Shown piece after piece: positions 1 through 8,310 of a stretch of DNA of 64,000 nucleotides. Every line of letters starts with the position of its first letter. Position 1 is the stretch's first letter. The notes beneath the pieces were generated by a model, which worked only from the letters and a program-made list of their open reading frames with translations, was not told the origin of the DNA and searched no databases. The translations under genes were made by a program, and so were the position numbers. This stretch comes from Candidatus Tepidiaquacellales bacterium OLB4/UTCHB1. GTDB lineage: Bacteria; Bacteroidota; Ignavibacteria; Tepidaquicellales; Tepidaquicellaceae. The DNA lies in NCBI GenBank assembly GCA_002050165.1, contig MWSW01000005.1, forward strand, positions 1-64,000. Reading direction: 5' to 3'.

Positions 1-115
1 CAGGTGTCGTAATACTAAATAAATTTTGAAATGAAGACAGTCGGGTATATCTTCGTTTAAAATTCAAGCTTTTAATTGCATTTACTGCTTTCAATTATTA
101 CTAATTATTCTTTTA

Positions 116-1258
116 ATGATCAATAAGAAATATTTATTGCTTTTATCAACTTTTCTCGTAGTCTCATTTGCGTCAATTAATCTGCAATCTCAAACAGGTG
201 AACCATTGATATTGGAGGGTATTGACAGGATTTACAAAATTGAATTCGACAGTGCGGAAGCAATATTCGATAAAGTAATTTCAGATTATCCATTTGATCC
301 AGAGGGTTACTTTTTTAAAGCAATGGTTCAATGGTGGCGCATTTATATAAATCGGGGCACAGAGGATAACGATAAAGAATTTTTTTTACGAGTTGATAAG
401 GTAATAGAAGTTACGAATAACATTTTAGAAAAAGATCCTAATGATGCGAAAGCTCTCTTTTATAAAGGTGGAGCAATTGGTTACCGTGGTTTATTACGCA
501 GCATAAGGTCATCATGGTTGAATGCAGCATCGGATGGCAGAGAAGCATTAAATCTGATCGAAGATGCAAGTAAAATTAATCCCGAAAATCCTGATATAAT
601 CTTTGGTCTGGGCATATATAATTATTTCGCAGAATTCGTTCCCGAAAAATATCCCATGCTCAAACCATTGATGATTATCTTCCCGAAAGGTGATCGTGTT
701 AAAGGTTTGTTGCAAATTAATCAGGCGATACAGAATTCTCATTATGCGCGCATTGAAGCCGAGAACATACTTGGATATATTAACCTTAGATATGAAAAAA
801 ATTTTAATGCTGCCGAGATCCAATTCAGAAACCTTCATAATAAATTTCCAAACAATCCAATCTTCGAAGGTGATCTGGGGAGGGCGTTAATCGGACAATC
901 AAAATGGGCAGATGCATTGGTCGTTTGGAAATCAGTTGTCGGTAAATCAGATTCAGGTTTAGCAGGATATAAAAATCTCGAGCTAAAAAGAGACGCAAAT
1001 TATTATACAGCTTTGACATTATTAAAACTAAACCGGACTACCGAAGCCGAGAGTTTTTCAGTTCAAGCAATTGAACTTTCAGAAGAAATTGATGACGATG
1101 ATAACGCATTTAAATCCTATGCATATTTGCATGCCGGTGAAATATTCGGGCGGAACGGGAAAACGGGAAAGGCGAGGGAATACTTTGATAAGGTATTAAC
1201 TATGGAAAATTTTAATAATATTCACGAAGAGGCAAATAGATTAAAGTTACAATTTTGA
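116..1258 (+). CDS. secreted TPR-repeat protein
   Basis: Protein of 380 aa. A lysine-bearing N-terminus and a hydrophobic core (residues about 5-22) ending near LQSQ form a Sec signal peptide, so the protein should be exported to the periplasm or cell surface. The rest is helical with degenerate tetratricopeptide repeats: pairs of about 34-residue units with the usual Ala/Gly/Tyr spacing, e.g. around residues 45-75, 100-135, 225-260 and 330-365. No catalytic motif is seen. TPR proteins act as docking scaffolds; partner and process are unknown. The ATG at 116 follows an AT-rich leader without a Shine-Dalgarno site. The next gene (rpsU) lies 65 nt downstream. Confidence 0.75.
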   Translation: MINKKYLLLLSTFLVVSFASINLQSQTGEPLILEGIDRIYKIEFDSAEAIFDKVISDYPFDPEGYFFKAMVQWWRIYINRGTEDNDKEFFLRVDKVIEVTNNILEKDPNDAKALFYKGGAIGYRGLLRSIRSSWLNAASDGREALNLIEDASKINPENPDIIFGLGIYNYFAEFVPEKYPMLKPLMIIFPKGDRVKGLLQINQAIQNSHYARIEAENILGYINLRYEKNFNAAEIQFRNLHNKFPNNPIFEGDLGRALIGQSKWADALVVWKSVVGKSDSGLAGYKNLELKRDANYYTALTLLKLNRTTEAESFSVQAIELSEEIDDDDNAFKSYAYLHAGEIFGRNGKTGKAREYFDKVLTMENFNNIHEEANRLKLQF

Positions 1259-1307
1259 ATTGAAATAAAAAAACAAATAATTTACCTTACAAGCTAAACA
1301 TAAAAAG

Positions 1308-1315
1308 AAAAGGGG
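1308..1315 (+). promoter_or_regulatory. Shine-Dalgarno of rpsU
   Basis: AAAAGGGG ends 8 nt before the TTG start of rpsU and can pair with the 16S tail using one G-U wobble. Most leaders in this window have no such site. In Flavobacterium johnsoniae (a relative that mostly ignores Shine-Dalgarno sites) rpsU keeps one for autoregulation by ribosomes lacking bS21; the same may apply here, by inference. Confidence 0.5.
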
Positions 1316-1323
1316 TAATTTAA

Positions 1324-1521
1324 TTGATTAAAGTTCTTGTTCAAGACAACGAATCAGTTGACAAAGCTTTAAAAAGGTTTAAGAAGAAATATGAAAAAGC
1401 CGGAATCCTGAAAGAATTCAGGAGGAGACAATTTTTTGTAAAACCTTCGGTTGAGCGAAAAATGATGAGAGAAAAAGCCATTAGAAAAGCTCGTCGGATT
1501 TTCGAAGAACAAAATAATTAA
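1324..1521 (+). CDS. rpsU: 30S ribosomal protein bS21
   Basis: Basic 65-aa protein with the bS21 pattern: an N-terminal VLVQDNESVDKALKRFKKK helix, then GILKEFRRRQFF and a C-terminal Arg/Lys-rich helix. It binds the 30S platform next to the anti-Shine-Dalgarno end of 16S rRNA and affects initiation. Length is normal for the Bacteroidota form. The start is TTG at 1324; no in-frame ATG fits the family N-terminus. An intrinsic terminator at 1542-1578 closes the unit, so it is probably transcribed alone or with the TPR gene upstream. Confidence 0.95.
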   Translation: MIKVLVQDNESVDKALKRFKKKYEKAGILKEFRRRQFFVKPSVERKMMREKAIRKARRIFEEQNN

Positions 1522-1541
1522 TTAAAACTTTATTTAAATTT

Positions 1542-1578
1542 ACCCACTATTTCCTTTCTAAGTGAGTAGTGGGTTTTT
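1542..1578 (+). terminator. intrinsic terminator after rpsU
   Basis: ACCCACTA at 1542-1549 pairs perfectly with TAGTGGGT at 1567-1574, followed by a T run to 1578. It lies 20 nt after the rpsU stop. The 3' arm contains a GTG that would otherwise look like the start of the next gene. Confidence 0.85.
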
Positions 1579-1592
1579 CATTTAATTTCAGA

Positions 1593-2111
1593 TTGGAAAA
1601 GAAGAAACCTCGCAAATATATCAGCGAAAGAAAAATAAAACTCAGGGTCAGAGAATTAGCAAAACAGATCAATAAAGATTATTCAGGGAAATGTCCTGTC
1701 TTTATTGGTGTTTTAAATGGATCATTTATTTTTCTAGCCGACTTAATCAGGGAATTGTCGATCGAATGTGAGATAGATTTCCTTAAGCTTTCAAGTTACG
1801 GCGATTCTATGATATCTTCAGGTAAAGTTAAATTACTAAAAGACCTCAATGCAGAAATAAAGGGGAGGGATGTGGTTATTGTTGAAGATATTGTAGATAC
1901 CGGATTGAGTTTAAAATTTATCAAAAATCTTATTACAGGAGCAAAACCTAAAAGTCTGAGATTTGCAACCCTTCTTTTCAAAAAGGATATTTCTAAATTA
2001 AAATTTAAAATAGATTATGTCGGGTTTGAAATCCCGAATGAGTTTGTGGTTGGATACGGATTGGATTTTGCGCAAAGGTACAGGAATTTAAAAGGTATTT
2101 ATGTGTTTTAA
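1593..2111 (+). CDS. hpt: hypoxanthine phosphoribosyltransferase
   Basis: Type I phosphoribosyltransferase fold of about 172 aa. The PRPP-binding motif VVIVEDIVDTG lies in the middle, FIGVLNGSFIFLADLIR is the HPRT loop-I region, and DYVGFEIPNEFVVGYGLDF is the typical HPRT C-terminal signature. It salvages hypoxanthine (and guanine) to IMP/GMP with PRPP in the cytoplasm. The frame is open from a GTG at 1569, but that codon sits in the terminator arm of rpsU, so I place the start at the in-frame TTG at 1593; the exact start is uncertain. ftsH follows after 18 nt, an hpt-ftsH order found in many bacteria. A loss-of-function change is not seen. Confidence 0.88.
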   Translation: MEKKKPRKYISERKIKLRVRELAKQINKDYSGKCPVFIGVLNGSFIFLADLIRELSIECEIDFLKLSSYGDSMISSGKVKLLKDLNAEIKGRDVVIVEDIVDTGLSLKFIKNLITGAKPKSLRFATLLFKKDISKLKFKIDYVGFEIPNEFVVGYGLDFAQRYRNLKGIYVF

Positions 2112-2129
2112 TTTTAAAATGAGGTTACA

Positions 2130-4160
2130 ATGAGTAAAGAAGATAAAAACACTAATAAACCAAATAAACCCGGGGAAGAGTTCAACTGGAACAGAGTGTT
2201 TAAAATTGTACTCGGCTGGAGCGCTATATTAATAGGCTTTTTCCTGATTATGGTTTATACAAAAGGCTCTGATGCTCAATCTTCACAGATTTCGTTCAAT
2301 GAATTTCAGACGTTAATAAGAGAGAATAAGGTAAAGAGCGCCACAGTAAGAAAATCAAATAACAATTACGAATTTGACGGAACACTTGTCTCACCTCAAA
2401 ACTTTCAGGTCGCGGGCAGAACGATTACAACGGATAAAATAAACGTATTTCTTCCTTACACAAATCTAAGCAATGATGTTATAGCTGAATGGGAAAAAGC
2501 CGGAATTAATTTTACCATTGAGAAAGATGAGGGTAGTTGGTTTGAACCACTGATTGGTATTCTCCCCTGGATCCTGATTATTGCATTCTGGATTTTTATC
2601 ATGCGGCGAATGTCTCAGAATGCGGGAGGAGGAACCAGAGGTATATTTTCATTCGGTAAAGCCAAGCCGAAAATGTTGAGTGAGAGCTCGGTTAAAGTAA
2701 CATTCAAGGATGTAGCAGGTGCGGATGAGGCAAAACAGGAACTATCAGAGATAATAGAGTTTTTAAAAACACCGCAAAAGTTTCAAAAATTAGGTGGTAA
2801 AATTCCCAAAGGGGTGTTGTTGCTCGGTCCTCCGGGAACAGGGAAAACTTTGCTTGCAAGAGCGGTTGCCGGCGAAGCAGGTGTGCCGTTCTTCTCCATT
2901 AGTGGTGCTGATTTCGTTGAAATGTTCGTTGGTGTTGGTGCTTCAAGAGTTCGTGATTTGTTTGAACAAGGTAAGAAAAGTGCACCATGTATAATCTTCA
3001 TAGATGAAATTGATGCTGTTGGACGACATAGAGGTGCGGGTCTCGGTGGCGGACATGACGAACGCGAACAAACATTGAACCAATTGCTAATCGAAATGGA
3101 TGGTTTTGAACAGAACAATGGTGTGATTGTAATTGCCTCAACCAACCGACCAGATATACTTGACCCGGCATTGTTGAGACCCGGCAGGTTTGATAGACAA
3201 GTTGTCGTTGACAGACCTGATGTAAAAGGACGTGAAGGAATTTTAAAAGTTCATACACGAAAAATTCCATTGGCAAAAGACGTAAAACTTGAGATAATCG
3301 CCAAAGGAACACCGGGATTTTCCGGGGCTGATCTGGCTAACCTCGTGAATGAAGCAGCACTTCTGGCAGCGAGAAGAAATTCCGATATGGTTACTATGCG
3401 CGACATGGATGACGCTAAAGATAAAGTTTTGATGGGAACAGAACGCAGAAGCATTGTAATTTCAGAGAGAGAGAAGAAAACTACTGCTTATCACGAAGCT
3501 GGTCACGTAATTGTGGCTAAAATGATTCCGGAAGCTGATCCGGTACACAAAGTTACAATTATTCCAAGAGGAAGGGCGCTTGGTGTTACATCGTATTTGC
3601 CAATTGATGAAAAGCATACTTACTCAAAGGAATATCTTGAAGCCATGATCGCGTATTTGTTCGGTGGAAGAGCAGCCGAAAAACTTATCTTTAATGAATA
3701 TACAACAGGTGCCAGTAATGACATTGAACGCGCGACCGGAATCGCTAGAAAAATGGTTTGTGAATTCGGAATGAGCGAGAAGCTCGGACCATTAAAATAT
3801 GGAGATAAACAGGAAGAAGTATTCCTGGGTAAAGAAATTCATCAGAACAAAAATCATAGCGATGCAACGCAGATTTTAATTGACGAGGAAATCAAGAAAA
3901 TCATTCAGAATGGTTTAGAGCGCGCAGAAAAAATTCTTTCTGAAAACAAGGACAAACTCGATGCGCTTTCGATGGCTTTACTTGAAAGGGAAACTCTCGA
4001 TTCAGAGGAAATAGACGCAGTTTTAAGAGGGGAGACATTGCCTCCGATAGAAAAACCCATTAACGAATCAAGTCAGCCTGAAAACAAAATGAAAGAGTCC
4101 GGGAAACAAACAAAAGACGGGGAAGATTTTGCTCCAGGTGATGTTGCACTCGCGAATTAA
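2130..4160 (+). CDS. ftsH: ATP-dependent zinc metalloprotease FtsH
   Basis: 676-aa membrane AAA+ protease that degrades membrane proteins and short-lived regulators. Two transmembrane segments (about residues 27-45 and 137-156) flank a periplasmic domain. The AAA+ domain has Walker A GPPGTGKT (residues 233-240), Walker [10 protein letters not shown] and the second region of homology with [12 protein letters not shown]. The M41 peptidase domain carries the zinc site HEAGH starting at H455. Length is usual. The C-terminal ~45 residues are acidic and Gln/Lys-rich, a variable tail. GAGGT lies 4-5 nt before the ATG. A terminator follows at 4186-4215. Confidence 0.97.
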   Translation: MSKEDKNTNKPNKPGEEFNWNRVFKIVLGWSAILIGFFLIMVYTKGSDAQSSQISFNEFQTLIRENKVKSATVRKSNNNYEFDGTLVSPQNFQVAGRTITTDKINVFLPYTNLSNDVIAEWEKAGINFTIEKDEGSWFEPLIGILPWILIIAFWIFIMRRMSQNAGGGTRGIFSFGKAKPKMLSESSVKVTFKDVAGADEAKQELSEIIEFLKTPQKFQKLGGKIPKGVLLLGPPGTGKTLLARAVAGEAGVPFFSISGADFVEMFVGVGASRVRDLFEQGKKSAPCIIFIDEIDAVGRHRGAGLGGGHDEREQTLNQLLIEMDGFEQNNGVIVIASTNRPDILDPALLRPGRFDRQVVVDRPDVKGREGILKVHTRKIPLAKDVKLEIIAKGTPGFSGADLANLVNEAALLAARRNSDMVTMRDMDDAKDKVLMGTERRSIVISEREKKTTAYHEAGHVIVAKMIPEADPVHKVTIIPRGRALGVTSYLPIDEKHTYSKEYLEAMIAYLFGGRAAEKLIFNEYTTGASNDIERATGIARKMVCEFGMSEKLGPLKYGDKQEEVFLGKEIHQNKNHSDATQILIDEEIKKIIQNGLERAEKILSENKDKLDALSMALLERETLDSEEIDAVLRGETLPPIEKPINESSQPENKMKESGKQTKDGEDFAPGDVALAN

Positions 4161-4185
4161 ATTGATTTCAATTTTTCTAAATATC

Positions 4186-4215
4186 ATCCCGGTTTTCTGA
4201 ATCGGGATTTTTTTT
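4186..4215 (+). terminator. intrinsic terminator after ftsH
   Basis: ATCCCG (4186-4191) pairs with CGGGAT (4203-4208), then eight T to 4215. The next start codon is only 6 nt further on, so some read-through or a promoter inside the ftsH end would be needed for the downstream pair. Confidence 0.8.
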
Positions 4216-4220
4216 GATTA

Positions 4221-4847
4221 ATGGAAAGTGCTAATCAAATAGACGGTAAATCTGAATTACTGAGAAAACTTATTCATTTATCATCTGCAGCTTTTCCGGT
4301 CTTTTATCTGTTTACTTCCCGGAATCTTAACATAGTAATACTTTCTGTTGCTTTGACAATTCTTGTCGCAATTGATGTACTGAGATACTATTCAAAAAAT
4401 TTCAGAAATTTTTATTTTAGAATGTTGCGTCATATCCTACGCACTTTTGAACAAAATGATCATCAGGTAATTTTCACCGGAGCTACTTATCTCATGTTTT
4501 CGTTTTTGATGATGGTTGTGATTTTTCCTAAGCCAATTGCAATAAGCTCATTATTTGTACTTGTATTCTGTGATTCAATCGCTGCTCTAATAGGGAGAAA
4601 TTTCGGTCAGAGTAAAATTGGTTCAAAAACGATTGAAGGAAGTATTGCGTTTTTTTTCACGGGAATTATCGTAATTCTTCTTGCACCTAAACTGACTGCT
4701 CAGTTTATGGAATACTTTTCAGCAGTTTCTGCACTGCTAATTACAACTATTGTAGAATTGTTGCCCCTTAAGCTTGATGACAATATTACAATACCTTTTA
4801 CATTTGCGATTATTTATTATTTAACATTTAAAATTTTTACAGGATAA
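4221..4847 (+). CDS. SEC59/phytol-kinase-like CTP-transferase membrane protein
   Basis: 208-aa integral membrane protein with about six hydrophobic helices. The block VFCDSIAALIGRNFGQ followed by GSKTIEGSIAFF is the signature of the CTP-dependent lipid kinase/cytidylyltransferase group (dolichol kinase SEC59, phytol kinase VTE5, bacterial relatives of CdsA). A polyprenol, diacylglycerol or similar lipid alcohol is the likely substrate; which one cannot be told from the sequence. The N-terminal KLIHLSSAAFPVFYLF helix also matches the family. It ends immediately before ychF (stop and ATG abut), so the two are probably co-transcribed. Confidence 0.78.
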   Translation: MESANQIDGKSELLRKLIHLSSAAFPVFYLFTSRNLNIVILSVALTILVAIDVLRYYSKNFRNFYFRMLRHILRTFEQNDHQVIFTGATYLMFSFLMMVVIFPKPIAISSLFVLVFCDSIAALIGRNFGQSKIGSKTIEGSIAFFFTGIIVILLAPKLTAQFMEYFSAVSALLITTIVELLPLKLDDNITIPFTFAIIYYLTFKIFTG

Positions 4848-5951
4848 ATGTCTCTTAAATGTGGTATAGTCGGATTACCCAATGTGGGAAAATCAACTTT
4901 ATTTAATGCGTTAACATCATCTCAGAATGCTGAAGCTTCGAACTATCCCTTTTGTACAATTGACCCTAATATCGGAAGTGCTATCGTTCCTGACAATAGA
5001 GTCAAGGAGTTGGTTAACCTTTATAATCCTGCCAAGGTAATTCCTTCTGTAATTGAATTTGTTGACATTGCGGGTCTGGTTAAAGGCGCTTCAAAAGGAG
5101 AAGGATTGGGAAACCAATTTCTTTCTCATATAAGGGAAGTTGATGCTATCATACATATCGTTAGATGTTTTGATGATTCAAATATAGTTCATGTTGAAGG
5201 GGAAGTTAATCCAGAGAACGATATTGAAACTATAGAAACAGAACTGATATTGAAAGATTTTGAAACAATTGAGAAGAGGTCGGAACGAGTTCAGAAACTA
5301 TTGAAAGCAAACGATAAAAATGCAAAGATTGAATTCGAACTACTCGAAAAAATTAAAAGTCACCTTGATGGGGGAAGGTTAGTAAAGTATCTTACAATGA
5401 ACCTGAATGATAATGAAAAGTTTATTATTGAGCGACTGCATTTACTCACTAACAAACCGGTACTTTATGTATGCAACGTTGACGAATCAAGTCTTGGCGG
5501 AAACGAATATACTGAAACCGTCAAGAGAATCTCAGAGAAAGAAGGTGCGAATTACATGATTCTCTCAGTCCAGATTGAATCTGAAATTGCTCAGCTTGAT
5601 TCTGAAACTGACAAAACAGAATTTTTACAGAGCATGGGGTTGCAAGAATCAGGTTTAAACCGACTCATCAAAGAAGCGTTTAAATTGCTAGATTTAATTA
5701 CATTCTTTACAGCAGGCGAAAAAGAGGTTCACGCTTGGACGATTATTAAAAACTCAACTGCTCCACAGGCTGCAGGAAAAATTCACACGGATTTTGAAAA
5801 AGGTTTTATCAGGGCGGAGATAATGCAATACGATGATTTGATAAGATTAAAAAACGAATCCGCAGTTAAAGAAAAAGGTTTATTGAAAATTGAGGGAAAG
5901 GATTACATTATTCAAGATGGAGATGTTGTGCATTTCAGGTTTAATGTTTAA
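4848..5951 (+). CDS. ychF: redox-regulated ATPase YchF (OLA1 family)
   Basis: 367 aa, normal for YchF. The G1 motif GLPNVGKST (residues 9-17), DIAGLVKGASKGEGLGNQF (G3) and the family-typical NxxE-like recognition region (VLYVCNVDE) give ATP rather than GTP preference. A coiled-coil A domain lies near residues 130-200 and a C-terminal TGS domain ends in the characteristic IIQDGDVVHFRFNV. The protein binds ribosomes and is linked to stress response. It follows the SEC59-like gene without a gap. Its stop TAA touches the stop of the convergent feoB, leaving no room for a terminator. Confidence 0.97.
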   Translation: MSLKCGIVGLPNVGKSTLFNALTSSQNAEASNYPFCTIDPNIGSAIVPDNRVKELVNLYNPAKVIPSVIEFVDIAGLVKGASKGEGLGNQFLSHIREVDAIIHIVRCFDDSNIVHVEGEVNPENDIETIETELILKDFETIEKRSERVQKLLKANDKNAKIEFELLEKIKSHLDGGRLVKYLTMNLNDNEKFIIERLHLLTNKPVLYVCNVDESSLGGNEYTETVKRISEKEGANYMILSVQIESEIAQLDSETDKTEFLQSMGLQESGLNRLIKEAFKLLDLITFFTAGEKEVHAWTIIKNSTAPQAAGKIHTDFEKGFIRAEIMQYDDLIRLKNESAVKEKGLLKIEGKDYIIQDGDVVHFRFNV

Positions 5952-7982
5952 TTACGCCATTCCGAAGAATCTGAATCCTGTTACCGTTATTAAAGCTGCA
6001 ATATATGCCAGTAAGGTAAAGACGAATAGCTGAACCATTGGAACTTTCCAACTACCAGTTTCCTTTCTGGAAATTGCTAATGTGGATATACACTGTAAAG
6101 CGAAAACGAAAAATACTATTAACCCCGCAGTACTGGAGATAGTAAACACTTTTTGATCGGAATCCCTGAATGTTGCATTCCGCATAGAACTGAGAATCGA
6201 ATTTTGCAAATCTCCATCATCAGTAACTTTGAAAATCAGTGCGAGAGAGCTAACAAATACTTCACGGGCGGCAAAAGCTGCTATAAGAGAAACTCCAACA
6301 CGCCAATCAAGTCCAAGTGGTTTCATAACAGGTTCTATCATTTTTCCAAGGTCAGCCGCAAATGAAGTAGCTACCCGTTCGGAATTCTTCAATAAAATTA
6401 TTTCATCAGCTGTCTTACCGGTTTCATCTACCTGTGGTTCGGTATTCGGAAAATATGTAAGAACCCAAATTAACAATGAAAGCATAAGTATAACAGGACC
6501 TGCTTTAACGATGTAGTGCCTGGCATTTCTATATGAGTTTCTTATTACGTTGCTAAGTTTGGGTTTTCTGTAAGCAGGCAATTCTAAAATAAAGGAAGAA
6601 TCTTTTCTACGACTGTATTTTGAAACTATCTTGTGAATGATTGATGCTATCAACACCGAACTGAAAACACTGATGACGTAGATAAAAGTCAGGACAAGCC
6701 CACCAAGAACCGGTTTATCTGCAGGAATAAGGAAGGCAATGAGCAAGGCGTAAACAGGTAATCTCGCACTGCAACTCATTAGCGGAATGATAAAAATTGT
6801 CAATAATCTTTCCCGACGATTTGGAATTGTTCTCGTCGCCATAATAGCAGGAATTGCACAGGCAAACCCTGATAACATTGGTACAAAAGACCTTCCATTC
6901 AATCCAATCAATGAAAGTGGTTTGTCAATAAGCATTGCACCACGGGCAAGGTAACCTGAATCTTCGAACAAACCGAGTAGGAGAAAAAGTATTAAAATTT
7001 GCGGTAAAAAAACTAAAACAGAACCGACACCGTTTATTACACCCTGCGAAATCAAATTTCCGTACCATGTATCACCGAGTAAAGTTACGGTATAACCAGA
7101 AAGCAACGATATCCCTTCACTCACTAAATCCATAATAGGAGCAGCAACATAAAAGATAGATGAAAAGAGGATGAACATTACAATGAAAAAAATAATCAAT
7201 CCCCAGAATTTATGTAGAAAAATCCTATCGAGCTTAAGTGTAAGTTCATCAGGTTTTAGAAATGCTGGCTCTGAGTTTAGTACTACGAGTTTTTCGTTAG
7301 CTTTTAAAAGTTCCGTTTCGCTTAATTGCGATTGAACTTTATATAAGACATCTTTTTCGATTTGTCCGATCGCATCGTAAGAATTTAATAACAAATCATC
7401 TTTATCGAATGAGGGATGTGAGTGAAAGTGTACTTCACTGACATTGTGACTTGAAACGAGAATTTTATTCACCGATTTGACAATTTCGTTCACCCCGTTA
7501 CCGGTGCGGTTATCCAGTTTAACAACATCACACTTCAAAGTTTCAGAAAGCTTTTTTGCCGAAATATTGAAATTCTTCTTCAACAGTAAATCAGTCATTG
7601 TCAGTACAACTACAATTTTGAATTTAGATTCGATCAATTGTAATGCAATGAACAAATGCCTTGAAAGCTGGCTGGCGTCTACTGTTACAATGATTACATC
7701 TGGTTTTCCGAGTTCTGGATGTGAATACAGTGTATCAATTGAAATTTTCTCATCTATCGATGACGGTACGAGGCTTATTATTCCGGGTGAGTCAATTACT
7801 TTTGCCTTAAGTGAAAATTTTGGTAATAGAGGTGCGACTGAATACTCTACCGTAGAACCGGGATAGTTAACAGTCTTTGAGTTTCTGCCACTCAGGAGAT
7901 TGAATAAAGTTGTCTTACCTGAATTTGGCTGACCTGCAATCGCAATGAGCGGAATTTTATTTTCAGTTTCTGTATAGTTCAA
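5952..7982 (-). CDS. feoB: ferrous iron transport protein B
   Basis: 676-aa inner-membrane Fe(II) transporter with a cytosolic GTPase domain (about 1-170), a helical regulatory domain, then Gate-type membrane regions. G1 is GQPNSGKTT (17-25), G3 is DSPG (64-67), and the membrane hallmark GFACAIPAIMATRTIPNRRER is present in altered form (usual text GFGCNVPAIMATRT). The G4 motif at 128-131 reads TMTD where NxxD is expected, so Asn is replaced by Thr. The start is TTG at 7982, overlapping the TGA of feoA by 4 nt (TTGA), which indicates translational coupling. The 3' end abuts the ychF stop. Confidence 0.95.
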   Translation of the reverse strand: MNYTETENKIPLIAIAGQPNSGKTTLFNLLSGRNSKTVNYPGSTVEYSVAPLLPKFSLKAKVIDSPGIISLVPSSIDEKISIDTLYSHPELGKPDVIIVTVDASQLSRHLFIALQLIESKFKIVVVLTMTDLLLKKNFNISAKKLSETLKCDVVKLDNRTGNGVNEIVKSVNKILVSSHNVSEVHFHSHPSFDKDDLLLNSYDAIGQIEKDVLYKVQSQLSETELLKANEKLVVLNSEPAFLKPDELTLKLDRIFLHKFWGLIIFFIVMFILFSSIFYVAAPIMDLVSEGISLLSGYTVTLLGDTWYGNLISQGVINGVGSVLVFLPQILILFLLLGLFEDSGYLARGAMLIDKPLSLIGLNGRSFVPMLSGFACAIPAIMATRTIPNRRERLLTIFIIPLMSCSARLPVYALLIAFLIPADKPVLGGLVLTFIYVISVFSSVLIASIIHKIVSKYSRRKDSSFILELPAYRKPKLSNVIRNSYRNARHYIVKAGPVILMLSLLIWVLTYFPNTEPQVDETGKTADEIILLKNSERVATSFAADLGKMIEPVMKPLGLDWRVGVSLIAAFAAREVFVSSLALIFKVTDDGDLQNSILSSMRNATFRDSDQKVFTISSTAGLIVFFVFALQCISTLAISRKETGSWKVPMVQLFVFTLLAYIAALITVTGFRFFGMA

Positions 7983-8197
7983 ATGAAAATATGAGAAGCT
8001 TCCTCTTTTCTAATTGCAAAGATTGTTCCTCTGATAGAAAAAGAAATCGGATCATTGAAGAGTGTCCGGTTTAATAATGTTATCTCCTGTCCCGGGGTAA
8101 ATCCAATCTCAAGTAATCTCCTATAAGAAGGATGAGATCTGTCAATTCTTTTTATAATTGCAGTTTCGTTTACTTTCAGGTCAGCAGCAGTTTTCAA
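7979..8197 (-). CDS. feoA: ferrous iron transport protein A
   Basis: Small SH3-like FeoA protein. The core has AAIIKRID-type text, then RRLLEIGFTPGQEITLLNR and the C-terminal FSIRGTIFAIRKEEASHI, all typical of FeoA, which assists FeoB at the membrane. The frame is open from a GTG at 8227, but that codon lies inside a hairpin (8220-8244). I therefore choose the in-frame TTG at 8197, which gives 72 aa, the usual family length. There is a 4-nt overlap with feoB. No Fur-type box is recognisable between the hairpin and the start. Confidence 0.9.
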   Translation of the reverse strand: MKTAADLKVNETAIIKRIDRSHPSYRRLLEIGFTPGQEITLLNRTLFNDPISFSIRGTIFAIRKEEASHIFI

Positions 8198-8219
8198 TAT
8201 TCGATTATAAATTAAAATC

Positions 8220-8244
8220 AGACCCACTTCAGTGAAGTGGATCT
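8220..8244 (-). terminator. hairpin between lat and feoA (terminator or operator)
   Basis: On the minus strand AGATCCACTTC pairs with GAAGTGGGTCT (11 bp with one G-T pair, 3-nt loop ACT) and is followed by GATTTTAATTT. It lies 67 nt after the lat stop and about 23 nt before the chosen feoA start. It fits an intrinsic terminator for lat. Being a nearly perfect palindrome just upstream of feoAB, it could also be a regulator site. Confidence 0.7.
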
Positions 8245-8310
8245 GTTATAATGACTTCATTAAAAAAGTTTTCGTTAGTACCTAAAAGATTTTTCGATTT
8301 AACTTCTAAC

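Noticed and set aside
1569-1571. GTG as start of the hpt-type gene
   Set aside because: It lies in the 3' arm of the rpsU terminator; the in-frame TTG at 1593 gives the family N-terminus without that conflict.
2783-3145. Antisense open frame across ftsH
   Set aside because: It lies opposite the highly conserved AAA+ domain, has low-complexity Pro/Ser composition and no family; a shadow of the real gene.
8225-8227. GTG as start of feoA
   Set aside because: It is inside the hairpin 8220-8244 and would add 10 residues that do not fit the FeoA family.
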